DNA from: Ktedonobacter sp. SOSP1-85
GTDB taxonomy: Bacteria > Chloroflexota > Ktedonobacteria > Ktedonobacterales > Ktedonobacteraceae
Direction: 5' to 3'
Length of the DNA stretch: 64,000 nucleotides
Assembly (NCBI RefSeq): GCF_016587415.1
Contig: NZ_BNJI01000001.1
Location: 1,961,501-2,025,500, forward strand
Position 1 is the first letter of the stretch, and each line of letters opens with the position of its first letter. The position numbers and the translations under genes were made by a program. This document shows, piece after piece, positions 50,310 to 59,711 of the stretch. The notes under the pieces were generated by a model. The model was not told the origin of the DNA and made no database searches. It saw nothing but the letters and a program-made list of their open reading frames with translations.

Positions 50310-51371
50310 TCAAGGCTCAGCGTTGATCTCTTTAACGAGTTCTACCAAGCGCGCCAATGTTGCCAGTCGCTCATCCAGTGTCTGCCCAGCAGGATCCACC
50401 TGCAACGTGTTCACTCCAGCGCGCCGATGGGCGCGAAGACGCTCACGCACCATATTTTCCGTGCCGATGAGATTGGTTTTGAGTATTAGTTCATCGGGGA
50501 TACGCGACGCCGCCGCTTCGCGCTGCTTCTTGAACCACAGATCTTGCACCACAAGCGCCACATCCGCATACCCAGCGCGTCGGTACACATCGTTATAAAA
50601 GTTATGTCGCCGTGATCCCATAGCCCCAAGCGTGAACGCAAGACCCGGCTTACGAGGAACAATCAGGCTCTCAACGTCATCAGAGAACGCAACTACTCCG
50701 GCAGCAACCTGTAGATCAAGGTCAGCGATGGTGCGGCCTGCCTGTGCAGCCCCAGCGGCGATGGGATCGAAAAACAGAGAGGCATGTTCCGGGATGAAGG
50801 AAGTGCCGAGCCAGCCATCGGCCAGCTCACCGGTGAGTTCCAAGCTTTTGGGACCGAGCGTTGCCAGGTAAACAGGCAGGCCCGGTCGCGCTGGGACACT
50901 CGAGGTCAGCGCTTTGCCCTCACCTTCGGGAAGAGGTATCTGATACGCTTCCCCGTGATAGACAAGGCGTTCCCCTCGGGTAACCTGGCGCACAATCTCC
51001 ACGGTTTCCCGCAAACGCTGGAGCGGTCGGGCAAAACGCACTCCATGCCATCCTTCGATTACCTGTGGCCCGCTGACACCCAACCCAAGAAGAAAACGGT
51101 CTCCAGAGAGAGATGCCAGGGCCATGGCGGTCATCGCCGTCAGAGCAGGAGTACGAGTGCCGACCTGCAGAATGCCTGTACCAAGCCTTATCCTGGTGGT
51201 CTTTGCCGCCAGATATGCCAGAGGCGTCGCTCCATCATAGCCCCACGTTTCTGCCGTCCAGGCCGAATCTATCCCTAAACGCTCAGCTTCAACCGCATAA
51301 GTGAGTGCCGACGCCCAGTCTTCGTTGGAGGAGGTATACGTAGAGACGCCAAACTGTATTGCCAGTTTCAT
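50310..51371 (-). CDS. LLM-class F420-dependent oxidoreductase
   Basis: A 353-residue luciferase-like monooxygenase-family TIM barrel. The start is ATG 51371, with GAGGAGAG upstream. Motifs: YAVEAERLGIDSAWTAETWG near residues 25-44, TTRIRLGTGILQVGTRTPAL, LSGDRFLLGLGVSGPQVIEG, YLATLGPKSLELTGELADGW, and the C-terminal RLRAHRRAGVNTLQVDP. These match the F420-binding subgroup (LLM F420-dependent). It would reduce or oxidise an unknown substrate with F420. It is followed downstream by nothing on its strand and preceded 14 nt upstream by the DinB-type gene, so the two form an operon. Confidence 0.88.
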   Translation of the reverse strand: MKLAIQFGVSTYTSSNEDWASALTYAVEAERLGIDSAWTAETWGYDGATPLAYLAAKTTRIRLGTGILQVGTRTPALTAMTAMALASLSGDRFLLGLGVSGPQVIEGWHGVRFARPLQRLRETVEIVRQVTRGERLVYHGEAYQIPLPEGEGKALTSSVPARPGLPVYLATLGPKSLELTGELADGWLGTSFIPEHASLFFDPIAAGAAQAGRTIADLDLQVAAGVVAFSDDVESLIVPRKPGLAFTLGAMGSRRHNFYNDVYRRAGYADVALVVQDLWFKKQREAAASRIPDELILKTNLIGTENMVRERLRAHRRAGVNTLQVDPAGQTLDERLATLARLVELVKEINAEP

Positions 51372-51385
51372 TGTTTCTCTCTCCT

Positions 51386-51934
51386 CTATAGCGGTGACGT
51401 TGATGCCAATACCGCTGCGATTACCTGCATCTGACGTGCGTGATCGAGCGTATGGACACGAGCGAATAGGAGCCATTCTCGCCAGTTCATGTTGCCGAAC
51501 TCATTGTGTCCCCAGAGGATATCGAGATGAGCCTGGGAGTCGGCATGAAGCACGACAGCTATCAACCGTTCACGGAACCCTTCGATATCTGCCAACATTT
51601 GCTCGCGTGTGGCATTGGGTGAAGCCTGCTCAAGCGCATCGTCCACATTTGCAGGCTGCTCGCCACGCTCAAGCACGCCACAGATCGAACGTTCGTCAAT
51701 GGCAGCAATGGCACGAACGTGCGCCAGGACATCAGCCGCAGACCATTCCCCTTCCCTTGGAGCTGTGCGAAAGGCAGCATCAGGGACAGCAGCAGTCGCA
51801 GCTAAAAACTGATGGTGCGCCTCTCGCAGCGCTTCAACGAGCTGCCCTACTGTACGACGCATCGCCTGACTCGCCAGATAACTACGAACGCGAGCAACCT
51901 CTTCCTCACGCGTCTCCTGTTTGTCTTGAGACAT
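51386..51934 (-). CDS. DinB-superfamily protein
   Basis: A 182-residue four-helix protein. APREGEWSAADVLAHVRAIA (about residues 58-77) is the W-(S/T)-x-x-(D/E)-(V/I)-x-x-H core of DinB/mycothiol-maleylpyruvate isomerase-like proteins. LLFARVHTLDHARQMQVI near 155-172 supplies the second and third metal-ligand positions (H-x3-H). Such proteins are metal- and thiol-cofactor-dependent transferases. It is upstream of, and 14 nt from, an F420-dependent oxidoreductase. F420 producers often use low-molecular thiols, which fits but does not prove a joint role in detoxification. Confidence 0.8.
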   Translation of the reverse strand: MSQDKQETREEEVARVRSYLASQAMRRTVGQLVEALREAHHQFLAATAAVPDAAFRTAPREGEWSAADVLAHVRAIAAIDERSICGVLERGEQPANVDDALEQASPNATREQMLADIEGFRERLIAVVLHADSQAHLDILWGHNEFGNMNWREWLLFARVHTLDHARQMQVIAAVLASTSPL

Positions 51935-52351
51935 AGTTCATCCTCACATCGACGCTTACTGCTTTGTAAACATTATCAGAGCCCGTTCAGGGATTTATAT
52001 GCTCCTATTATGTCACATGCTCGCAGCAACAGAGTGATTCGCCCATCACAGAGTTCGAACCGCCAGTGCTGTAAAAAAACTTTATTGACTCATCTACATA
52101 TAACTCCAGGTGCTTGTACTGATCGTGCAGATATCCGTAGATCATTTTGGTTTAGAGGAAAGCGATATATGAGCGCTACGGGTGCGAAAATGATAGCCAT
52201 CGAGATATGGTGAAAATGCTTGTAAACGGCGCACCTACCAGCGTGAAGATTGGCCTCATTTCCCATATGTTATCAAAACTTCCTGGAAAAACCGCTCCCA
52301 CTCTGGTACACTTTTTCCCAAACCTGTACATACTGATCGCGGGAGGATCCT
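51935..52351. other. Divergent intergenic region
   Basis: About 415 bp between divergent genes. No ORF is supported. GTACA at about 52296 and TGTAC at about 52323 form a spaced dyad just before the ornithine-cyclodeaminase family gene and could be an operator. The ribosome binding site GGGAGGATCC precedes that gene. Confidence 0.35.
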
Positions 52352-53299
52352 ATGGACATCTTGATGCTCAATGAAGCGGAGGTCCGGAGATTGTTGGACC
52401 CTGAGGCACTCTTGGACCAGCTTTCCGAAGGCTTCAGGGCGCAAAGTAGCGGCCTGGTCGATGCCCCCAAACGCATTGGGGTCTCCGCCTCCAATACGGG
52501 GCTTCTGCTCGCCATGCCAGCCTATCAGCAGGGCCGAGAAGTCACCGTCAAGTTGGTCACCCTCTTTCACGAAAACAAGCGGCTCGGCATTCCTGTGCAC
52601 CAGGCTCTCATCTGCTTGTTCGATCCAGAGACGGGTACTCCCCTCTCATTCATGGACGGGACGTACATTACCGCGCTACGGACGGCTGGGGCTGCCGCCC
52701 TCTCGACCCGACTTCTGGCGCGCACAGATGCTCGCGTGCTGGCGATTATCGGCGCCGGAGTGCAGGGCCACGCGCATCTCCTGATGCTTCCCCACGCGCG
52801 TCCGTTCACCGAGATCCGTGTGGCCTCGCGCCATTTCGCCCATGCCGAGCAGTTGGCGACCATCGATGCCAGGGCACACGCGGTGGAGGCCGCTGAGGAG
52901 GCCGTGCGCGGAGCCGACGTGGTGTGTCTGTGCACGAGTGCAGCTGAGCCGGTGATCAGTCTCGACTGGCTCGCACCCGGAACGCATATCACTTCGGTTG
53001 GCTATGCGCCTCCGGGCGGAGAACTGGACAGAAGGGTGATCGCCGAGGCGCGCCTCTTCGTGGAGACCCGACAGGCCTTCGAGCCCCCACCGGCTGGCTG
53101 TGCTGAACTGGCCGCGTTGGATTCGAGCCTCGGCACGGAGCTTGGCGAGGTTTTGTTGGGCCTGGGCCAGGGACGGCAATCCGCAGACGAGCTCACCGTC
53201 TACAAGGCCATGGGGCACGCCTGCGAGGATATGGCTGCTGCCAGCCTCGTCTATCACCGTGCGAAACAGGAGGGTATTGGTCGTAGCGTGGTGCTCTAA
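52352..53299 (+). CDS. Ornithine cyclodeaminase/mu-crystallin family protein
   Basis: The 315-residue protein has the family fold: an N-terminal dimerisation part (LNEAEVRRLLDPEALLDQL), DGTYITALRTAGAAALSTRL around the substrate-binding Arg-Thr, and a Rossmann NAD-binding loop IIGAGVQGHAHL (residues 130-141). ADVVCLCTSAAEPVI and THITSVGYAPPGGELDR continue the pattern. Family members convert ornithine to proline, reduce imines, or make alanine/alanopine-type products; the substrate is not predictable. The start is ATG 52352 with GGGAGGA upstream. Single-gene unit. Confidence 0.9.
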   Translation: MDILMLNEAEVRRLLDPEALLDQLSEGFRAQSSGLVDAPKRIGVSASNTGLLLAMPAYQQGREVTVKLVTLFHENKRLGIPVHQALICLFDPETGTPLSFMDGTYITALRTAGAAALSTRLLARTDARVLAIIGAGVQGHAHLLMLPHARPFTEIRVASRHFAHAEQLATIDARAHAVEAAEEAVRGADVVCLCTSAAEPVISLDWLAPGTHITSVGYAPPGGELDRRVIAEARLFVETRQAFEPPPAGCAELAALDSSLGTELGEVLLGLGQGRQSADELTVYKAMGHACEDMAAASLVYHRAKQEGIGRSVVL

Positions 53300-53385
53300 A
53301 AGGCTGGCAAGACGAGAAAGGGTGGGCGTCATGTTCTTGCAAACTGTTCCATTTCTGCTCGAGACTGCTTCCTTTCCTCCATAGT

Positions 53386-53430
53386 GTGGTTGTGGCCTGC
53401 CGACACTGTTGGTCGGCAGGCCACAACCAC
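53386..53430. terminator. 19-bp perfect hairpin after OCD-family gene
   Basis: GTGGTTGTGGCCTGCCGAC (53386-53404) pairs perfectly with GTCGGCAGGCCACAACCAC (53412-53430), loop of 7. No T-run follows. It is probably a transcription barrier or processing site. Confidence 0.6.
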
Positions 53431-53604
53431 AGGGATAGCGCTGCCGCAGACGGTCAAAAGCTTGCACATCGGACTCATTACCGGCATGCTATGACATTTC
53501 CCGGTTGACTTCTCATAAAGAGCGACGTAGACTGGACTATAGAGCAGCTTGAAGCGATGCTTCCAGGTAGTATCCCGTAGAACGGTAGAACGAAGGAATA
53601 TGCA

Positions 53605-55265
53605 ATGGCCTCAGATATTCGGATTGCTTTTGACCAGCGCGTGCCAATGCGCGACGGCGTGACCCTATCAGCTGATATATATTTCCCCCGACCGGCGAAC
53701 AGTGGCCGGTGATTCTCATGCGCACCCCTTATGTCAAGGCCAACACGGCAATGTTAGAACGTGCTAAGGCATATGCACAACGCGGATATGTTTTCGTCGG
53801 TATGGATGTGCGCGGGCGTGGCGATTCTGAGGGTGAATTTACGCCGTATTTCAATGATGGTATCGATGGGTACGATGCTATCGAGTGGCTGGCGGCTCAG
53901 CCGTGGTCAACCGGTGCTGTAGGGACAATCGGTAACTCTTACCCGGGCCGAATTCAGTGGCTTACGGCTTTGCAATCCCCCCCTCACTTGAAAGCGATGG
54001 TAGTAGGCGTGACGCCCTCCGATCCCTTTGTAGAAACACCGACTGGTCTAGCTTCGCCCATGCATTTATGCTGGCTGCACTATGTCAGTGGCAAGGTCAA
54101 TCAGGTGATGGAGGCAGTGGACTGGGGGTCAGTCTACTGGCATCTCCCCTTATTCACTATGGACGAGCGAGCGGGGCGGCCTAATCGCCACTGGCGCGAG
54201 GATATCGAGCATCCTCTGCTCGATGAGTATTGGGAACGTATACGCTACCAGAACAAGTTCGATAGCATCAATGTTCCCGTGCTGCACATTTCGGGTTGGT
54301 ATGATGACGAGGAAATTGGTACTCCGCTGAACTTTCACGGCATGACTACCGGGGGGGCAACGCCTGAGATACGCGCCGGTCAGCGTCTACTGATGGGACC
54401 GTGGGGACACGCGGTAAATACAACAAGCAAATTGGGTGAGGTCGATTTTGGCCTGGGTTCTCTGATTGATATGCGTAGCGAAGAGATACGCTGGTTTGAT
54501 CGTTGGCTGAAAAATAAGCCGCAAGATCTCCAGGAGGCTCCTGTACGTATCTTTATTATGGGCGAAAATACGTGGCGCGACGAGCAGGAATGGCCTCTGG
54601 CGCGAACCCAATGGACCCATTACTACCTGCACAGTGGTGGCAATGCCAATAGCTTATTTGGAGATGGCACGTTATCTACGCACATGCCGGAAGGTGAAGA
54701 GCCGGTAGACAAATATCGTTATGATCCAGCTCGTCCCGTTCCTTTTATTTCCGAGCCGACATCATCGCAGATTGGTGGTCCTGATGATTACGCGGCTGTG
54801 GAGCGCCGCGACGATGTGCTTGTTTACGTCACCGAGCCGCTTGCGGAAGAAGTGGAGGTAACAGGTCCGGTGCGCCTCGAACTCTATGCGGAATCCTCTG
54901 CCGTAGATACCGACTTTACAGCGAAGCTGGTTGATGTCTGGCCGACCGGCTTCAGGCAGCGTTTATGTGATGGCCTGATACGAGCTCGTTTCCGCGATGG
55001 CATGGAGAAGCCCTCGTTGATTGAATCCGGCAAGATCTATCATTACACTATCGAATGCTGGGATACCGCGCAATTGTTTAAGAAGGGGCATCGCATCGGG
55101 CTGGAAGTCTCTTCCAGCGCATTCCCCAAATATGATCGCAATTTGAATACCGGTGCACCTCTGGGTAAGACCAGTGAATACATTACTGCTCACCAGAGGA
55201 TTTATCATGATGCGGTGCACCCCTCCGCGTTAGTATTGCCCGTAGTTCCAAAGCGAAACATGTAA
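53605..55265 (+). pseudogene. CocE/NonD-family hydrolase with N-terminal frameshift
   Basis: From ATG 53605 the frame encodes IAFDQRVPMRDGVTLSADIY and stops at 53712. The next frame contains WPVILMRTPYVK and runs to 55265 as the complete remainder. One missing base after TTCCCCCGACC (about 53695) explains the break. The alpha/beta hydrolase has MDVRGRGDSEGEFTP, a nucleophile loop GTIGNSYPGRIQW, HISGWYDDEEIG for the acid and GPWGHA for the histidine. A C-terminal X-Pro dipeptidyl-peptidase-like domain (VTGPVRLELYAESSAVDTDF) follows. Members hydrolyse esters or acyl-peptides such as cocaine or cephalosporin esters. If the sequence is right, only a protein lacking the first 35 residues could be made. 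Confidence 0.85.
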
Positions 55266-55275
55266 ATAATCATTT

Positions 55276-55330
55276 CTAGTGTGATTGCAGTTCGCTCGTG
55301 CAGAGCATGAGCGGATTGCAATCACACTAG
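55276..55330 (+). terminator. Terminator-like hairpin after CocE gene
   Basis: CTAGTGTGATTGCA (55276-55289) is inverted at 55317-55330 (TGCAATCACACTAG). 14-bp perfect stem with a 27-nt loop, 11 nt after the stop codon. Confidence 0.6.
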
Positions 55331-55339
55331 TACATTGAG

Positions 55340-55625
55340 GCTTACAGGAGTAAGTCCTGTGTACGTCCAGAAGCCCCCTTTTGAGGAGGCGAGAGGCATG
55401 CCAGCGCGAAATCTGTGTGACGATTCTACGCGCCATAAGTTCGTCGGCAATCTCCCTGCCTGTCCAGTGGCTGATGGGACGCCCCGTTTTTGCCGGAGCC
55501 TCACAGGCCAGAGCTGCCATCTAAGTACGTTGCTGCACCATGAATTTGGGAACTGCTCCCAGGCGCGGGGCATCCTGTAAGCGCAGGAGAAGGCTCTCTG
55601 CCTCCTGCTCGCTTTTCTGTGGATC
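55340..55625 (-). pseudogene. IS630-type transposase N-terminal (HTH) remnant
   Basis: Minus-strand reading: SLLLRLQDAPRLGAVPKFMV, an in-frame stop, then MAALACEAPAKTGRPISHWT, GREIADELMARRIV and ISRWHASRLLKRGLL. This is the helix-turn-helix region of IS630-type transposases (PRPGAPPKF...ALACExPxxxGRPISHWT). The DDE domain is missing. It differs in sequence from the element at 20862. Confidence 0.75.
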
Positions 55626-55668
55626 GGCCGACTGCCAGTTCGCCCAGCGATCTCTCCACAGAAATACG

Positions 55669-55710
55669 GGCCATTCCTCCCCGGTCTTTGCAAGCCGGGG
55701 AGGAATGGCC
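55669..55710. other. 16-bp hairpin at the 3' side of iscB copy 2
   Basis: GGCCATTCCTCCCCGG (55669-55684) pairs with CCGGGGAGGAATGGCC (55695-55710), 10-nt loop, beginning 6 nt after the iscB stop. It may be the right-end structure of the element or a terminator. Confidence 0.6.
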
Positions 55711-55715
55711 GTTCC

Positions 55716-57029
55716 TTACGGGCTGGTTGGGATTGGGGCAGCGTGCCGTGTCCCGGCCTGGTAGGCGTAGCCAGTGCTGCGTCCGATCAGCCGGCAAAAG
55801 CGGTGAGGCACATCGGTGACCTTGCCGTGCGCCGTCGTGATGGTAAAGTACCCGCTGGCTTTCACCGCCACACGCCCCACGTGGGTACCATGGCAGGCAA
55901 AGCGCTCGGGGACCACGGCTCGCACCAGATCCCCCGTTTGATACCCGAAATAGCGTTTGCGGCGCTTACGGTGGCTGACCGGGAATCCCAGCGCATTAAC
56001 GTTGCACAGCCTCCGATGCCCGCGCCCCGTCGCCCGCACGAGCAGGGGCACGACGTCCCCCGTGCGCAGGCGCTCTGGGGTGGAGGCTCCCACGACTGCC
56101 GCGTCGAGCCAATGCGTCTTGGGGAGGGCCCTCGTGGTTCGGTTGTACTTGGTCAGACCTCCAGACCCCGTTTCCACGGGCAGGCCGGTCGCCTTGAGCC
56201 GCTCAAAGAGTTCCCAGCGCGTGACATTGACGGCCGCCGCCTCTTTGAGCGGGGTCTTCGCTTGCCTGAGAATGCGCTTCAGGCGCTCAGGATTCTGAGC
56301 GAGGAATGCGCGAACATCCTGGGTGCCCTTCTTGCAGTTGCAGGCTTCACACGCCAGGGTGAGGTTTGACACCCCCTTGGCGCGCGCAATGATGTGTTCC
56401 AGTTGGAGCGGGATGCCCGTCGCTCCGCAGTACGCACATGTCCTTCCCCATTTCTCCAGGCAATACTCCCGCACTTCATAGCCGAAGAGGGTGCCCTGCT
56501 GATACTCGATGCCGGAGATGTCAGGGCGCTCCAGCTTTTGCACGTCGAAGCGCACCAGTTCCTGGGAGAGCGCGCTCACGTGCGCGATCCCGCTGACCCG
56601 CTCCACCCAGGTCAGGATGTTTTCCACCCGCGAGAGGAGCGAGGGGGGCAGCCACCCGGCTCTGCGCCTCCGGTTGGCGAACCGCGGGGCACAATAGCGG
56701 GTCTTGCGGGATCGGCGCCCCCAGCGCACCGTCCGGCGGGTGTCCAGTGCCTTTTTGATCGAGGCGCCCCGATGGGTGAGTTCGGCCGCCCAGACAACCT
56801 CCCCGCCCGCGTCATCGACCAGCGCCAACCCGGTGGTGCGGGCTCCCGGATCGATCTTGAGCCGCAGCGGGGCGGGGGCAGGATGCTCGACCTCTCGTTT
56901 GAGGATGATGGTAAAGGGAGCGGTCCGATAAACGGCGGCCTTTCCGGTGGTGAGCAAGCGACGCGCTCGCCCCGGATGGACTGGGGTCAGCGGTTGCTTG
57001 AGCGTATCTACGACAAAGACGTTGGACAT
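55716..57029 (-). CDS. iscB: IscB RNA-guided endonuclease (HNH-RuvC), copy 2
   Basis: A 437-residue IscB, full length. It has NVFVVDTLKQPLTPVHPGRA (PLMP), RuvC-I Asp60 (LKIDPGARTTG), an Arg-rich bridge helix, and RuvC-II ALSQELVRFD. HNH has CAYCG, LEHIIARAKG and LACEACN; the loop between the HNH His and Asn is 3-4 residues shorter than in copy 1. RuvC-III has THWLDAAVVG. All catalytic residues are retained. It is divergent in sequence from copy 1 (roughly half the residues shared by eye), so the two are separate lineages and not a recent duplicate. An omega-RNA region lies upstream at 57030-57333. Confidence 0.92.
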   Translation of the reverse strand: MSNVFVVDTLKQPLTPVHPGRARRLLTTGKAAVYRTAPFTIILKREVEHPAPAPLRLKIDPGARTTGLALVDDAGGEVVWAAELTHRGASIKKALDTRRTVRWGRRSRKTRYCAPRFANRRRRAGWLPPSLLSRVENILTWVERVSGIAHVSALSQELVRFDVQKLERPDISGIEYQQGTLFGYEVREYCLEKWGRTCAYCGATGIPLQLEHIIARAKGVSNLTLACEACNCKKGTQDVRAFLAQNPERLKRILRQAKTPLKEAAAVNVTRWELFERLKATGLPVETGSGGLTKYNRTTRALPKTHWLDAAVVGASTPERLRTGDVVPLLVRATGRGHRRLCNVNALGFPVSHRKRRKRYFGYQTGDLVRAVVPERFACHGTHVGRVAVKASGYFTITTAHGKVTDVPHRFCRLIGRSTGYAYQAGTRHAAPIPTSP

Positions 57030-57333
57030 GGTCCCTTTCTTTGTGCCCTTGCGGGCCTCCGCTCGCGCGGGTCATGCTCACCTCGACAACGTGTGCAAGC
57101 GGTTTGTTGGAAAGCGCACCGGCTTCTCCCTCTACACCTTTTAACGCTTCCCCGCAGGGGTTCAGGCTGGTGAAGCACCTGAACGTGCCTATGGACATCG
57201 GCGGTGCCGTATTCGCTTGCAACGGAGCCCGATGGGAGGAGCATGCTCTTCCCCTGGCTGAGTCTGCTCATGTCTCGGGCCTGCGAACGGCGCGAGCGCC
57301 CCTCACAAGCCCCCGCATTCGATGCGGGGGTAC
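57030..57333 (-). ncRNA. IscB omega-RNA, copy 2
   Basis: The minus-strand sequence upstream of iscB begins with a hairpin of 8 bp (CCCCGCAT/ATGCGGGG) framed by GTAC and CTTG exactly as in copy 1, and ends at the start codon. It contains GCGCTCGCGCC and CCTGAACCCCTGCGGGG stem-forming segments. A protein-like ORF across it (57008-57550) is spurious. The guide would lie just upstream, above 57333. Confidence 0.68.
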
Positions 57334-57542
57334 ATGACAACAGATCAAACTGTTTGGCCCTGGTCGCGATGAAGAGCGTCTCCATCTTGCGCAGCTTGAG
57401 TCTGCCGAAATCGTAGTCGATGCGACAGATCGCCTCCTCGTCTGTCTCGCCCCGCAGCACTGGGTCCTGCGAGCGACATTCCAGGGCCCTTGCCTCTTTC
57501 AAACCGTTGCTAAAATCTAGAACTATCTTGAACAAGGCCCAG
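57334..57542. other. Intergenic, candidate guide segments
   Basis: No gene. On the minus strand this DNA is 3' of the long TnpB-like gene and 5' of the second IscB omega-RNA, so it may contain guide sequences for both. Confidence 0.35.
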
Positions 57543-59306
57543 CTATCCACACAATCGAAGGAAAACAGCTTTGGGCTGTGACGATTGAAGGAAGGCAGAA
57601 GCCACCCAGCCAGGATAGTAACAGATCTTTCCCCGCAAGGTGCGGGCGGGTGTCTCTCCCGTCGGCGGCAACAGCAACGCCGAACCCATTCCGGTATACG
57701 AAACGGGCTTGACCCTGGGGTCAGAGATGGAGCAAGACCTCGCCTTGCCTACGTGTTTCATGTGAGCCAGATATGCCACGCCCAGTCTCGCAATGTTGAC
57801 CGACGCACAATAATCCCGATCACCATTATACTGACAGGCCTCACAAGCCATCCACCGCCCCCACTTCACCGCTTCACGACGATCACTGGGGGAACGATAC
57901 GTTTTTGCCGTGATCCCGCAGCGGGGGCAGGTATGACTGGTTCCTCGTGGTTGCGCTGTACGGAACCGCACGCCCAGAAGATGACATTTATAGCGAAGGA
58001 TCCTCCAGATTTCCCCGCGGACGGTCGAGTTATTGCGATAGTGGCGCCAGCGCCCCCGGACACCTTTCCCTCGCCCGGTGGTTTTGAGGGTTTTCAACGA
58101 TTCCATCGAGAGCAGCGAGCAGCCATGGATCTGACACAACAGCAGCAAGACGTTACTTGCCAGATGCGCCACCGCTCGATTGCGCCGCTCATATTTGCCC
58201 CAGCAGCGCTCGATGTCGCGCCGAGAGAGTTCGAGGCGCTCCTGGTACCAGGCGCGTTTGGGATGGGCTTCTGGCAAGACATCACGTTCCTGCTCAAAGG
58301 CCGCGACCTTCTTCTTGAGTTCATCAATCTGGCGCAGCGTGCGGGCTTGTTTGCCATCAAAGCCGCCAGTGTCCAGGAAGAATGGCCTGCCAACTTGCTC
58401 ACTGTGTTCATTGATGGCAATCGCCGTCAAGAGGGTATGCACACCCCAGTCCACGCCTAAGACGCATTCAACCTGTTCCCAGGTGGGCAACGCTGTTTTT
58501 TCGACCTCGATGATGAAGTCGAGCACGGCAAAGCGCTCACCATCGGCTCGGCGCTCTTCGCGCAGCGTGGGAGCCATGAGCTTTCCGTCGGAAAGACGCT
58601 CTTTGAGGCAAGCAGGGAACGCAATGAGGGTCTCCTCTCTGCGCCAGCGCCACACCCCCATCTCGTCAGGGGAGCGGAAGCGAAACCGAGCCACCCCTGC
58701 ATCTGCGTCAAGAGCTAGCCGATAGGCCTGGCCTTTTGTGCCACCATCGTCTCCTGCATAGGTCAGCAGACCAACGTGTAACAAGGGGATGGGTTGCAAT
58801 TCTTCATAGGAAGTGGGGAAACGATCATGCTGCAAGAAAAAATTGCAGGCTTGCTCGACCACATTTTGCAGGGTGACAAAGCTGGTTTCATCCTCATCGA
58901 GGCTCTGCTGCAAGGCCGTAATGGCTTCTTTGATGGCTGGACGGTTTTTGCCTGCTGGGCGCCTCTCCGTTTTGGGGCGAATGAAGCCATCGGAGAGAAT
59001 GGGGGCGACGAGGGTAAAGACTTTTTTGCGCTCGGCCTGCGCCCGCAGCAAGCGCCCAACGACCTCGCTCTCGCAGCGCCATTGACGATCACCATGCGGC
59101 AACGGGCTTGCGATGTACTTGCCAACCTGCTTCCAGGCAGGCCCGGTACGCTCACCCCCAAACGCGTCGAGACAGGGCCAGAGGATCGTCAGTGTCGCAT
59201 TGACGACGGCCTTACTTGCGTCAAGGAGGCGAAGCGCATCTGCCTGGGCTTCGTCAGGCAACCGCACGTCATAGGTCAGGGGCTGGTGGGTACGGTTGGT
59301 GCGCAT
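57543..59306 (-). CDS. Long TnpB-like RuvC nuclease (IS1341-type), copy 2
   Basis: A 587-residue homologue of the gene at 36738. The start is ATG 59306 with AAAGGAGGAGG upstream. Key residues: Asp286 (VLGVDWGVHTLL), Glu402 (LLSMESLKTLK), zinc-ribbon Cys460/463 and Cys488/491 (CPRCG, CEACQ), and Asp498 (YNGDRDYCASVNIARLG). The complete RuvC triad suggests activity. The N-terminal 280 residues carry LPDEAQADALRLLDASKAVV, GPAWKQVGKYI and LLHVGLLTYAGDDG, which recur in copy 1. C-terminal homology ends at SQPKAV, a few codons before the stop. No TnpA is nearby. Confidence 0.85.
   Translation of the reverse strand: MRTNRTHQPLTYDVRLPDEAQADALRLLDASKAVVNATLTILWPCLDAFGGERTGPAWKQVGKYIASPLPHGDRQWRCESEVVGRLLRAQAERKKVFTLVAPILSDGFIRPKTERRPAGKNRPAIKEAITALQQSLDEDETSFVTLQNVVEQACNFFLQHDRFPTSYEELQPIPLLHVGLLTYAGDDGGTKGQAYRLALDADAGVARFRFRSPDEMGVWRWRREETLIAFPACLKERLSDGKLMAPTLREERRADGERFAVLDFIIEVEKTALPTWEQVECVLGVDWGVHTLLTAIAINEHSEQVGRPFFLDTGGFDGKQARTLRQIDELKKKVAAFEQERDVLPEAHPKRAWYQERLELSRRDIERCWGKYERRNRAVAHLASNVLLLLCQIHGCSLLSMESLKTLKTTGRGKGVRGRWRHYRNNSTVRGEIWRILRYKCHLLGVRFRTAQPRGTSHTCPRCGITAKTYRSPSDRREAVKWGRWMACEACQYNGDRDYCASVNIARLGVAYLAHMKHVGKARSCSISDPRVKPVSYTGMGSALLLPPTGETPARTLRGKICYYPGWVASAFLQSSQPKAVFLRLCG
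57662..57723 (-). ncRNA. Conserved hairpin series in 3' coding end, candidate omega-RNA scaffold, copy 2
   Basis: Stems TGACCC/GGGTCA (57710-57715 with 57718-57723), CCCATT/AACGGG (57685-57690 with 57702-57707, one G-U on the RNA strand, 11-nt loop) and TCGGCG/CGCCGA (57662-57667 with 57678-57683, 10-nt loop). Order, spacing and loop sequences match copy 1 while the paired bases differ. Confidence 0.55.
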
Positions 59307-59711
59307 CGTTCCTCCTCCTTTTACGAACATTTGTCCTCATGAAGAGAAGTATAACAGGAAAAGCATGTACTTACAACTGTTTTGGACTTCTTTGAAGCGG
59401 CTATAGATAGTTGCAGACGTACATGATAGTTATAGCTTGTTGACAACTGTCTAAACCCTCTTTTCTATCAAGCTCTGTAGGACACAAAAAGGCCTTTGTT
59501 TGATGGATCAGACTATTTTCTTCCTAAATTCCACCACACAATGGCCCATATTTTCGGGTTCTGGCGCGATGCGACAAGCATGCTGGGAGGGGCAGCGAGA
59601 GAGTATAATAGGGACAAAAAGAAGTGGCACTCGCGAATTCGCTTTCGAAATAAAACGTCATGTATTTTCGTGCTTTGAACCCAGGCAGTAGTCAGCGAGA
59701 GGAGGCCAGAC
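59307..59711. other. Left-end region of long TnpB element and flank
   Basis: Just upstream of the gene, GTATAACAGGAAAAGCATGT then CAACTGT resembles GTATACGAAAAATCAACATG then CAACTGT at 38710-38745 upstream of copy 1, marking a shared left end. CAACTGTC recurs near 59445. No gene in the remainder. Confidence 0.45.

Noticed and set aside
57008..57550. 180-codon minus-strand ORF upstream of iscB copy 2
   Set aside because: It covers the omega-RNA region, has irregular composition and no start signal; the hairpin conservation with the other IscB locus argues for RNA.
57543..59306. Calling the long TnpB proteins Cas12 effectors
   Set aside because: There is no CRISPR array, cas1, cas2 or other cas gene nearby, and the element-like ends and two scattered copies fit transposon-associated TnpB better.
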